From an uncultured Kiritimatiellota bacterium (GTDB lineage Bacteria; Verrucomicrobiota; Kiritimatiellia; RFP12; UBA1067), in contig CAKURH010000056.1 in assembly GCA_934675625.1 (NCBI GenBank), positions 1 through 24,681 on the forward strand: a stretch of 24,681 nt of DNA. The letters are read 5' to 3'. Every line of letters begins with the position of its first letter. The stretch's first letter is position 1. The position numbers and the translations under genes were made by a program. Shown here one piece after another: positions 7,422 to 15,726 of the stretch. A model generated the notes under the pieces. That model did not search any database. It saw nothing but the letters and a program-made list of their open reading frames with translations, and was not told the DNA's origin.

Positions 7422-9101
7422 TCAGGGGCGTTCGACGAGCGGACTGGACAGGGCCGCCGCCGCGTCGTCCGAGATGACGAAGACGGCATCAGCCGAACCG
7501 ACCGTCGCATAGCGTCCGCCGTCCGGCGCCGCCGCGCCGACGAGGATGTTCCGGCGCACGGCGTCCTCGCGGTTCAGGTCGACCGCCAGCCTTAGGGCCG
7601 GACGCTCCAGCCCGCACGCCGCGAAATCCGCCGCCGAGACCTTCAGCTTCTCGACGCGCAGGGCCCGCAGGGGCGACAGGGCCCCCAGCACGCGCGCCAC
7701 GCCCTCGGACGAGACGACGGCGCCTTCGGGCGCGGACTCGACGTTCCAGGCACGGCGGTCACGCGCAAAGACAACCGCCGCGCCCGTCTCGCCGACCGTC
7801 GAGACGAGACGCTTGATCTCGTCCGCCGGAAAGTCGACGATCTCCTTGGCGCGGAACCGCTCGAACCCGCCGCCGTCCGGGAAAAGGGCCGCGCGCGCAA
7901 CGACCGCCGGCGCCGCGTCCGCGCCCAGGGAGACGGCCACGCCGTGCGGGTCGAGATCGGCCGTCGAAAGGGCCTGCACACGGGCGAGCAGCGCCTCGAC
8001 CGCCTCCGGATCGGCCGGCGCGGAAATGGGCGCCTCCAGCCGCCAGGACGCCCGCCCGGCGCGCGCGAGCACGAGCGCCGTCGCCCCCTCGGTCACCGTC
8101 AATGCGGAAACCTGCTCCGCCGGCTCCCGGAAGAGCCGCGTGTCGGCGAAGCGCGCCGTCTCCTGCAGGGCCTCGTCGAGCAGCGCCGCCGAAACGGTCA
8201 CGACCGTGCCGCCGTTGTGGACGAGGGCGTAGACGGTCGTCTCGCTCGCACGCTTGCCGAACGAGATCGACGAGTTGCGCCCGACGGATCGCTTGATCGT
8301 TACGGTCACCGACGCCTCGGGATCGAGGCCGTAGCCGGCCAGCAGCGACGCTGAGGCCTGGCCGACCTCGTTCGTCGCGCCCGTCGGCCAGACGAAGCTC
8401 TGGGCCTCCACTGCCGTGAGATCCCGCAGGAACTGCGAGACGGCGGCCTCGGAGGCCCTGTCCGCACCGACGCGCCAGCCGTCCCCCTCGCGCGAAAAGG
8501 ACAGGATCGAACCCGGCCGCTGCTTGACGTCGAAGGCCGTGACCATGCTCTCGCCAAAGCCGAAGAGCCGTCGGCGTCGCAGCCGATCCACGGGCAGGTC
8601 AACGGCCGCGAGGACGGACGACGGGACGATCATGACCGCGCGCTCGCCGTCCACGGCGGCGTAGACGCCATCGCCCGAGGGCGTCAGCAGGCCGAACGAC
8701 ACGGACGCGCGCGCGGCGGCGTTCGAGAGGCTGACGCGGAGCGGCGGATCGTCCAGCGCGAAATCGGCGCGCGTCCGGCCGAACCTGAACAGCTCGGCGT
8801 CCGAAATCGTCTCCTCGACCGGCGCATGCGCCAGCTGGTCGAGGAGCTTCAGCACGACCGGTTCCTCGGCCGTGGCGGCGAAAGGCCGCCGAAGCCGCCA
8901 GCGGCCGCCGTCCCGTTCCAGGACCGTCTGCGGCTCGCCGCGCCGCGCCAGCGTCAGTGCCGCGCAGTCGACCGCGTTCTCGATCAGGACAGTCCGCGCC
9001 GCCACGCGGATCTTGCGGCCTCCCAAGTTGAGCGCAACCTCGGCCGCGACGAGGGCGACGAGGGTTAGGAGAAGGAGCAGGATGGTCTTTCGGTTTCTCA
9101 T
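7422..9101 (-). CDS. DUF4340 domain protein, membrane-anchored
   Basis: A 559-residue protein with an N-terminal membrane anchor or signal (about 5-22), followed by a large extracytoplasmic region with repeated short beta-rich segments. One type is a WRLRRPF / WRVGAD / WRLEAP motif preceded by a residue/Gly pair, typical of DUF4340 proteins, which I assign from this pattern and from position. In established genomes DUF4340 proteins usually follow a GldA-type ATPase and a GldG-type protein, exactly as here. ATG overlaps the stop of the permease-GldG gene (ATGA). Its molecular role is not established. It is probably an accessory of the ABC complex on the periplasmic side. Confidence 0.8.
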   Translation of the reverse strand: MRNRKTILLLLLTLVALVAAEVALNLGGRKIRVAARTVLIENAVDCAALTLARRGEPQTVLERDGGRWRLRRPFAATAEEPVVLKLLDQLAHAPVEETISDAELFRFGRTRADFALDDPPLRVSLSNAAARASVSFGLLTPSGDGVYAAVDGERAVMIVPSSVLAAVDLPVDRLRRRRLFGFGESMVTAFDVKQRPGSILSFSREGDGWRVGADRASEAAVSQFLRDLTAVEAQSFVWPTGATNEVGQASASLLAGYGLDPEASVTVTIKRSVGRNSSISFGKRASETTVYALVHNGGTVVTVSAALLDEALQETARFADTRLFREPAEQVSALTVTEGATALVLARAGRASWRLEAPISAPADPEAVEALLARVQALSTADLDPHGVAVSLGADAAPAVVARAALFPDGGGFERFRAKEIVDFPADEIKRLVSTVGETGAAVVFARDRRAWNVESAPEGAVVSSEGVARVLGALSPLRALRVEKLKVSAADFAACGLERPALRLAVDLNREDAVRRNILVGAAAPDGGRYATVGSADAVFVISDDAAAALSSPLVERP

Positions 9102-11164
9102 GTGCGCAGTTTCCGGTGAAGCGTGGCGCCCGCGAGGACGAGGAAGACGAGCGCCGGCACAAGCCCGACGGTCACGGTGGCGAAGCGGACGCGCGCCGCC
9201 CGGTCAAGGCCCGAGACGAGCACCCCCGCCTCCGTCCCGTTCGCCTCCGAGACGTCCGCGCCCGCGAGGTAGGCGACGCTGTTGAGGAAGAAGTCCCGGT
9301 TCGCGTTCGCGCGCGCGGCGAGCGCGCCGTTCAAGGCGAACGTCGCGTCGCCGATCACGACGAGGCGCGTCGGCCGGATCGCCAAGTCGTCCCCGGCGCC
9401 CGATCCGCGCTCGACCCCCGCCGCCAGCACGACGCCGTTCCAGGCGGCGAGCGCGGCGAATTCGATGCGTTCGGCGCCCGTGCCGGAACCCGTCGCCGCC
9501 GACGGCACGAGCGCCACCGGACGCTCAAGGACGATGCGCGAGCCTTTCAGCCGCGCGGAGACGGGATGATCCGAGAAGTCCGTGACGACGACGTCGCTGC
9601 CCGACAGCGTCTGGGCGCCCGCGAGCGCCGCCGGCGTCGCCTTGACGCCCCAACGGGCGAGCAGCGACGCGAGCCCCGCGCCCTCCGGCGAACCCAGCAG
9701 CACGAGCAGGCGGCCGCCCGCGCGCAGGTAGGCGTCCAGCCGGTCGAGCTCGACGCGCGCCAGCGCGCTCTTCGGGCCGGACATGACGATCAGCGCGCAG
9801 TCGGGCGGAACCGTCTCGGCCGCCGTCAGGTCGAGCGGCGCGTTGCCGTAGCCCTCACGGGCGAGTTCGCGGGCGATGTCGCTCAGCCCATAGAGGCCAT
9901 AGCCGTCCAGCGCCGCCTCGCCATGGCCGACCGTCCAGTAGACGTTCCGCCGCTGGGGCGGCATCGTCAGCCGCCGGATCGTCGAGGCGCAAAGGCGTTC
10001 GCCGCATCCGTCCTTGATTGGCAGGACGACGAGGTGGCGCCCCTTCTCGAACACGAGGGACGCCTCCGCGACACCGTGTGACGCCAGCCGCTCGGAATCG
10101 GCGACGTCCCAGCGCGGGTCGACGAAGCGGATGTCGATCCGCGCGCCTCCGAGCGCGGCGGACGCCTTGCGGAAGGACCGCAGGAGATGGCCAATCGCGC
10201 GGAAGCGCGCGTCGTTCCGCGAGAGGAAGCACGTCACGGCAATCTCGCCCGAGGACTCGGCGAGGATGCCGCGCGTCCGCGCCGAGAACTCGCCGGAAAG
10301 GCCGACCGTGGGCAGCTCGACCGTGACGTCGAACCGCAGCGCCAGCCGAATCGCCAGGAACGCCAGCGCGGCGGACAGCACAAGAACGACGCCCGTCGAG
10401 AGCCGCAGCGTGCGCGCGCCGCGCCCGACGAGCCGCGACGCCGCGACGCACTTCGTGGCGACAAGGAGAAAGACGCCCGTGACGACCAGATAGCCCGCGA
10501 GCGTCCCGACCGAGAACGTCCCCAGCGCCCCGTCGACGACCTGCGCGTCGAGCGGCATCTCGCCGAACGCCGTCGCTCCGCGTGACGACCAGAGCCGGAG
10601 CCCCGCCCACAGCGCACGCGGCAGCGCGACCAGCAGGGCGACGGACGTCGCGGCGGCAGCCGCCGCCGAGCGGAACATCGCGCTGAAGGCGACGGAGACC
10701 GCCGTCCAGAGGAGACCCTGCACGCCAAGCGCCAGCAGCGGCGGGACGAGCGAAAGCAGCGGCGTACCCGCCACGACCGCCGGCGCGAAGAAGAGGAGCG
10801 CCCCCCACAGCGCCGCCAGCGACAAGGCGACGGACGCCATCAGCAGCGTCCAGACGCCCAGGAACTTGCCGAGGACATAGTCGCGCTCGCGCACGGCCAC
10901 GGACAGCAGCATCGCCATCCGGCCCGACTGACGCTCGTCGCTCCAGACGCCCATCGCCAGCAGCGCGGCCAGCACCGGCAGGGCGGGCGCGACGCTGGCC
11001 GCCCACAGCACGGCGAGAGACGCCGCGCTGCCCTCGGCCCGGATAAAACCGAAGCCGAACGCGCCGGCGACGAAGGCCAGAAAGCCCGCGACCGCCAAGG
11101 CCGTCGTATAGCGGCCACGGGCGTGGCCAACCGTCCGCCCCCACGTCACGCGCACCGGGCTCAT
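9098..11164 (-). CDS. ABC-2 permease fused to GldG-type auxiliary domain
   Basis: A 688-residue fusion. Residues about 20-275 form an ABC-2 type permease with roughly six hydrophobic segments and the typical SDERQSGRMAMLLSVAV...LGK stretch (75-100) after the second helix. From about 280 the protein becomes an extracytoplasmic GldG-like region: SGEIAVTCFLSRNDARF, a DIRFVDPR segment, and DCALIVMSGPKSALARVELDRL-type alpha/beta units leading to VVIGDATF and NRDFFLNSVAYLAG. A final membrane helix lies at about 661-681. In Bacteroidetes the permease (GldF) and GldG are usually separate. Here one frame covers both. ATG overlaps the ATPase stop and has AAGGGGGG upstream. It should pair with the upstream ATPase. 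The transported substrate is unknown, and gliding cannot be inferred. Confidence 0.88.
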   Translation of the reverse strand: MSPVRVTWGRTVGHARGRYTTALAVAGFLAFVAGAFGFGFIRAEGSAASLAVLWAASVAPALPVLAALLAMGVWSDERQSGRMAMLLSVAVRERDYVLGKFLGVWTLLMASVALSLAALWGALLFFAPAVVAGTPLLSLVPPLLALGVQGLLWTAVSVAFSAMFRSAAAAAATSVALLVALPRALWAGLRLWSSRGATAFGEMPLDAQVVDGALGTFSVGTLAGYLVVTGVFLLVATKCVAASRLVGRGARTLRLSTGVVLVLSAALAFLAIRLALRFDVTVELPTVGLSGEFSARTRGILAESSGEIAVTCFLSRNDARFRAIGHLLRSFRKASAALGGARIDIRFVDPRWDVADSERLASHGVAEASLVFEKGRHLVVLPIKDGCGERLCASTIRRLTMPPQRRNVYWTVGHGEAALDGYGLYGLSDIARELAREGYGNAPLDLTAAETVPPDCALIVMSGPKSALARVELDRLDAYLRAGGRLLVLLGSPEGAGLASLLARWGVKATPAALAGAQTLSGSDVVVTDFSDHPVSARLKGSRIVLERPVALVPSAATGSGTGAERIEFAALAAWNGVVLAAGVERGSGAGDDLAIRPTRLVVIGDATFALNGALAARANANRDFFLNSVAYLAGADVSEANGTEAGVLVSGLDRAARVRFATVTVGLVPALVFLVLAGATLHRKLRT

Positions 11165-11871
11165 CGCGCCCCCCCTTCCAGTGCCGCGTCCAAACGCGCG
11201 CGCAACTCCGGCGACTCGAGCCCCGCCGTCTCGACCGTCGCCGAGACGACGCCGCCCCGCAGAACGAGAAAACGCGTCGTCCATTTCGCGAAGTCGTCCA
11301 GCTCATGACCCGTCACGATCACGCTCGAAAAGGCCGCCGCGTTCGAGAGAATGTCACCCGCCGTCCGGCGCATGACGGGATCGAGCCCCGAAAGGAAGTC
11401 GTCCAGCAGCAGGACACGCGGACGCAACAGCAGCGCGTCCGCGAGCGCCACGCGCTTGCGGATGCCGAGCGAGAGGCCCTTCAGCGGACGGCCAAGGCAG
11501 TCGGACACCTGGCACATCTCCGCCGCCTCGCTCACGCGACGGCGGATGCGCTTCGCCGGCTCGCCCTTGAGATCCGCCCGGTAGCGCAGGTAGTCCTTCA
11601 CCGTCATGTCGTCGTAGAACGCCACCGTCTCCGGCAGGTAGCCGATCTGCCGCCGATAGCGGAGCGGACGCGCCAAGGCGTCCTGCCCGTCCAGGAGAAC
11701 CCGCCCCGAATCGGGCACGGCCAGCGTCGCGAGAACCTTGAGGAGCGTCGTCTTCCCCGCGCCGTTCGCGCCGACGACACTGACGACCTCGCCCGGCGAG
11801 ACGACGAACGAGACGTCCCGCAAGACGGGACGGCTGCGATAGGTGAAAGCGAGGTTACGGACTTCGATCAT
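11161..11871 (-). CDS. ABC transporter ATPase, GldA-like
   Basis: A 236-residue nucleotide-binding subunit. Walker A GANGAGKT (34-41), Q-loop region QIGYLPE (75-81), signature LSLGI (133-137), Walker B VLLLDD (153-158), D-loop SGLDP (161-165) and switch histidine H189 in VTGHELDD are all present. Two features are off consensus: the signature lacks its second Gly, and the catalytic Glu after Walker B is Asp (D158). It pairs with the permease-GldG fusion that begins in its stop codon (ATGA). No Shine-Dalgarno sequence precedes its ATG. A TATAAT ends only nine bases upstream, so the message may be leaderless. Confidence 0.92.
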   Translation of the reverse strand: MIEVRNLAFTYRSRPVLRDVSFVVSPGEVVSVVGANGAGKTTLLKVLATLAVPDSGRVLLDGQDALARPLRYRRQIGYLPETVAFYDDMTVKDYLRYRADLKGEPAKRIRRRVSEAAEMCQVSDCLGRPLKGLSLGIRKRVALADALLLRPRVLLLDDFLSGLDPVMRRTAGDILSNAAAFSSVIVTGHELDDFAKWTTRFLVLRGGVVSATVETAGLESPELRARLDAALEGGAR

Positions 11872-11880
11872 TGTGAACGA

Positions 11881-11889
11881 ATTATATCA
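11881..11889 (-). promoter_or_regulatory. Extended -10 promoter for the ABC cassette
   Basis: The minus strand reads TGATATAAT, an extended -10 element. The leading TGA is itself the stop codon of the DUF3857 gene. No good -35 is visible 16-18 bases upstream. TATAAT ends nine bases before the ATPase start codon, so transcription would begin within about three bases of the ATG. Confidence 0.55.
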
Positions 11890-14800
11890 CATTTTCGGAC
11901 GGCGGACGACGAGCGTGCGGTTTGCGCGGGACGCGGCGCGGCGGCTGCGGTCTCGGACGAGCTCGATGACGTCCGGCGCATACCACGACGACACGCGCGG
12001 CGACACCTCGCGGCGGATCTTCACGACCCGCGCGCCGTCCTCGACCTGCGACGTGACCGTGCAGACCAGCCACGGACGCGCCGGATCGTCCGGCGCGGCG
12101 AACGCAAAGGCCTCCGGCAGGTGCTCGACCTGCGTATAGCCTTCCGGGAACCGCACCGTGACCTCCGCGCATTCGGCGTCCGCCGCGCCGACGGCGAACG
12201 GCGTCTGGCGCGCGCGGCCCGTGAACGTGGGGATGGACGAGACGAGCGCCGGCAGCTGCACGGTGATCGTGTCGCCGGCGACGGTCGCGAAGTCGGGGAT
12301 GTAGCAAGAGAACCGCCGCGTCGCCGGATAGCCCTCGATGTCCGCCTCCAGTTCACGTGTCGCGCTCGCCGCCTGCGCAACGCTGCCGAGGATCGACTGG
12401 TAGAGGCGGCTGCGGTCTTCCGGCAGGATCTCCGCATAGCGCTTGCGGAAGCCGCCGACGCCACTGCCCCAAATCGACGAGACGACGGTCAGGTCGACCG
12501 CGCCGTCCTCGCGCACGAGGAACTCGCTCGTCTCGCCCGTGCGGTCGCGGAAGTCCGCCTCCGGCACCGTGACGACCGCAAACGCGCCCGCCGCCGGATC
12601 GAAGACGTCGCTGCCCGCGTAGGCCGTCGGGCCGAGCGGCGCATACTCGTTCTCCGTGCCGAGGAAATAGGTCTTCGTCTCGCCGCCGAAGCCGAGGAAG
12701 CCTCCTTCCCGGACGCGTACGCGGCAGAGCGCGGCGGAAAAGGCGCGCACGTTCGGCTTCTCGAACTTGATGCGGTTGCGAATCGGCAGAGGGTCGTTCG
12801 CGTTGTCGGCCGCCAGCACGACGTCCGCCGCGTAGCCCGCGCCCTTCAGGAGCGCGCAGAGCGTGCGCACGTAGTCGAGCCGCGTCGCGTAGCGTTCCTT
12901 CAGCACGACCGCCGGATCCGTCAGCTGGAGACCCAGCGGCAGTTCGTACAGCCCCGGCCCCGCAATCTTCACGTGGCGGGCCATCCAGTCTCGGATTTCG
13001 CGCACCGTCGCGCCGTCCGGCAGGACGTCCGACCGCAGCGGCGCCACCTTCAGGTCCAGTCGGGCGAAGCGGTTCGAGGAGACGATCACCTGGTCGCGCC
13101 AGAGCGACGCCGCCGGCTGGCTCGGCTCGTTCGGGACGCGGCGCGGATTGTGCACCTCGCGCGTCCAGCCGTTCACGCGCACGAAGCGGCGACCGAGCGG
13201 TTCGTGCGAATCGAAGCCGAAGACGCCGTAGTACGCCGCCGGCGCGTTCGTGACGGCGCGCACGGTCGTGTAGGAGATCGTGCTGCCGATCTCGACGGAC
13301 GGCAGGTTGACGACGAGGATCTTCGACGCCGGATAGCGCGGCGCGGACGCCGCCCAGCCGCAGTCCATCACGTTCTTCTCGCGCGGCGAGACCGAATAGA
13401 CGCGTCCGTCCCGGTTGCTGACCGTCGCGGACACGAGATCGAACGTCTCGATGCACGGGTTGAAGCTGAATTCGAGCTCCGCCGAGCCCTTTTTGCCCTT
13501 GTAGGTCAAGATCTCCTTCACGACGCGGTTCGTGACCGTCCACGCCATGTCGGAGGCGATGTCGACCTCCGTCGCCTCGTCGATCCACCGCACGTCCGCC
13601 TCGGCAAGCGGATCGACGGCAAAGACGGGCTGGCGGCGCTCCGCCGCCTCGACGCGCTTCACGTCCTCGCGCAGGTTCGCGTAGACATCCGCCGAGAACT
13701 CGACCTGCGCGACCGCGAGCCGCCGCTGCGCCCGCAGGACGTCGTTCGAGACGGAAAACGCGCGGCGATAGGCGTAGCCGCCGTCGATCCGCACGTCCGG
13801 CGGCAGGTCGCGCGCCGCGCCCACGACGCCGGCGAGGTCGATCTCCAGCCGCTCGTCGACACCGGCCGTCGAGTCGAGGACGAGCGGGAACGTGCGCCGT
13901 TCGAGCGACGTGTTGCCGGACAGGAGGAAGTTCGCGAGGCCGAGCGTCTTCGTGACGAACGGCACGTCGAGGCGGTCGCACGTCTCGCCACGGAGCAGCA
14001 TCTCCGGCAGGCGGGCGGCGAGCTTCACGCGGATGGGCACCTCGGTGTCGCGCATGTCCGCCGGCTCGATCTCGCAGCGGATGAGCTCCGCGCCCGCCGC
14101 AAGCCGCTTCACGGCGCGCTCGAAGAACTTGACGCGATCCTCGCCCGTCATCTTCACAAGCGCCGGACGGTAGACGGTGTCGTTCACGCCGCCAAAGGAG
14201 ACGTCGCTCTCCACGACGAGCGAGCCGTCCTTCGCGAGGACGCCCTTCGACGTCGCCACGAGCGCGTTGTGGTCGGGCGTCGGCGTCGGCGAGAGCCGCA
14301 GCACGTCCCCCTCCGGACGGCAGACGAGGTAGCTCTTGTCGCTTTCGTAGGCCGGGAAGAGGTCCTTCGCGTTCTCGTTCGTCGGATCCATGAGGAGGTA
14401 GGGGGAATCAATCGAATCGTCGAATTGTCGAATCATCAACTGCGCGGCCGTGTCCTTCGGAAGTTCGACGGCGACAATGGCGTGGTTGAAGAACGGCTGG
14501 GGCACGTCGGGGTCGAGCTTCGCGCCGACGTTGATGAGGACGGGGAACGCCTTGAAGCCCGCGAGGCGCAGCATCGCCACCAGAAGCCCCGCCTTGTCGC
14601 GGCAGACGCCATAGCGGTTGTCGAAGGTGACGTCAACGTCATGCGGCGCATAGCCGGGCGAGGTGCCCTCCATCGTGAGGCCCATGTAGCGCACCTCCTG
14701 CGAGACGAACTTGAAGATGGCGCGGAGGAGTTGCGCGTTGAAATTTACAATTTCAGATTTAGGATTTAAGATCTGGGACTCTGAAATTTGAACATTGGAT

Positions 14801-15726
14801 TTTTGAATCTGAGAATCTGGAGTCTGAGCATTTGAAATCTGAGACTTTGGAACATTTGAATCTGAAATTGAAACATTTGAATTTGAAATCTGAGATTTGA
14901 GATCTTCGATTTTTGCGATCATTGCCGCATTCGTCTTCGCGAGATGCGGCGCGCAGAGCCCCCAGTACCACCGCGAGATCTCCGGCCAATCCGCCGCCGT
15001 CGAGACGCGCAGGTGCTGGACCTGCGTGTAGAGCGGCGGCATGTCCGGTTCGGGGAATACCTGCGCCGAATTCGTCGCCGTGAAGACGTGCAGCGTGCCG
15101 CCGTCCGCGAGCGGCGTCTCGGACGTCGCGACGTTGCCGCGCGGATGGCGGATCGCGATGCGCTTGAGCGGACGTTCCTTCGGCGCGCGGATCTCGACGC
15201 GCGAGCGGAGGATCGGGTTCGACCACGCGAAGACCGCGAGGTCGGACCACTGGCCCACGCAGCGCGGCTTCAGGGCGCGGCGCGTCGTCTTCACGTGCAG
15301 CGTCTCGCCGACGGCGAGGCCGGGGATTGTGCAGACGATGCGGCGGTCAAGCGGATCGTAGATGTTCGCCGCCATCGAGCCGTTGTCCGTCGATTCGCGC
15401 GTCGTCGCCGACACGTCGACCGTGCGTTCGACGCCGTTCGTGCCGACGATGCCGACGAAGTCGACGGACGCCGTGCCGTAGCGCTTCGAGTAGTGGAGCG
15501 CGACCGTGCTCTCTTCGCGCCGCCCCTTCTCGGTCAGGATCTTCGTCCAGCTCTCGCTCGACTCGACGTAGGTGCCGTCGGGATTGTACGCGATGCGCGA
15601 GACGTCGTCCACCAGCACCGCGTCGGCATCGGGGAACTTCTCGCAGGTGATGTCGTCCGCCGCACCGGCGGCGACGGCCGTCCAGACCACGCAGACAAGG
15701 ATGCAAAGAGATCGGAATTCAATCAT
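11887..15726 (-). CDS. Tandem DUF3857/transglutaminase-like exported protein
   Basis: A 1279-residue protein with a signal peptide (core about 7-20, cut near AGA-AD at 23). The first half holds a DUF3857 beta-rich domain (about 30-260) and a transglutaminase-like core with cysteine in NRYGVCRDKAGLL (C375), histidine in FNHAIVAV (H415) and aspartate in LMDPTNEN (D447), a plausible catalytic triad. The second half repeats the plan: another DUF3857-like domain, then a transglutaminase-like helix YATRLDYVRTLC in which Arg takes the cysteine position, then a C-terminal beta domain ending FPEGYTQVEHLP. About 55 residues (274-329) come from an AT-rich minisatellite between the first DUF3857 domain and the first catalytic core. 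ATG at 15726 overlaps the upstream gene by eight bases. The ribosome site is weak. Probably periplasmic; substrate unknown. Confidence 0.88.
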   Translation of the reverse strand: MIEFRSLCILVCVVWTAVAAGAADDITCEKFPDADAVLVDDVSRIAYNPDGTYVESSESWTKILTEKGRREESTVALHYSKRYGTASVDFVGIVGTNGVERTVDVSATTRESTDNGSMAANIYDPLDRRIVCTIPGLAVGETLHVKTTRRALKPRCVGQWSDLAVFAWSNPILRSRVEIRAPKERPLKRIAIRHPRGNVATSETPLADGGTLHVFTATNSAQVFPEPDMPPLYTQVQHLRVSTAADWPEISRWYWGLCAPHLAKTNAAMIAKIEDLKSQISNSNVSISDSNVPKSQISNAQTPDSQIQKSNVQISESQILNPKSEIVNFNAQLLRAIFKFVSQEVRYMGLTMEGTSPGYAPHDVDVTFDNRYGVCRDKAGLLVAMLRLAGFKAFPVLINVGAKLDPDVPQPFFNHAIVAVELPKDTAAQLMIRQFDDSIDSPYLLMDPTNENAKDLFPAYESDKSYLVCRPEGDVLRLSPTPTPDHNALVATSKGVLAKDGSLVVESDVSFGGVNDTVYRPALVKMTGEDRVKFFERAVKRLAAGAELIRCEIEPADMRDTEVPIRVKLAARLPEMLLRGETCDRLDVPFVTKTLGLANFLLSGNTSLERRTFPLVLDSTAGVDERLEIDLAGVVGAARDLPPDVRIDGGYAYRRAFSVSNDVLRAQRRLAVAQVEFSADVYANLREDVKRVEAAERRQPVFAVDPLAEADVRWIDEATEVDIASDMAWTVTNRVVKEILTYKGKKGSAELEFSFNPCIETFDLVSATVSNRDGRVYSVSPREKNVMDCGWAASAPRYPASKILVVNLPSVEIGSTISYTTVRAVTNAPAAYYGVFGFDSHEPLGRRFVRVNGWTREVHNPRRVPNEPSQPAASLWRDQVIVSSNRFARLDLKVAPLRSDVLPDGATVREIRDWMARHVKIAGPGLYELPLGLQLTDPAVVLKERYATRLDYVRTLCALLKGAGYAADVVLAADNANDPLPIRNRIKFEKPNVRAFSAALCRVRVREGGFLGFGGETKTYFLGTENEYAPLGPTAYAGSDVFDPAAGAFAVVTVPEADFRDRTGETSEFLVREDGAVDLTVVSSIWGSGVGGFRKRYAEILPEDRSRLYQSILGSVAQAASATRELEADIEGYPATRRFSCYIPDFATVAGDTITVQLPALVSSIPTFTGRARQTPFAVGAADAECAEVTVRFPEGYTQVEHLPEAFAFAAPDDPARPWLVCTVTSQVEDGARVVKIRREVSPRVSSWYAPDVIELVRDRSRRAASRANRTLVVRRPKM
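14742..14907. repeat. AT-rich degenerate minisatellite inserted in frame
   Basis: About 165 bases of imperfect repeats built from words such as ATTTGAAATCTGAGA and AACATTTGAA on the plus strand, much richer in AT than the flanks. Read on the minus strand it stays open and gives Ser/Ile/Gln/Asn-rich peptide (KSQISN, KSNVQIS, SESQIL, PKSEIV). It lies between conserved blocks of the DUF3857/transglutaminase protein, so it looks like a later insertion. Unit length is irregular, about 8-24 bases. Confidence 0.85.

Noticed and set aside
11305..14769. Very long plus-strand open frame (1154 codons) antisense to the DUF3857 gene
   Set aside because: It is extremely rich in Arg/Ala/Asp/His, matches no family and mirrors the GC-rich third positions of the real minus-strand gene. 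The same applies to the other long plus-strand frames.
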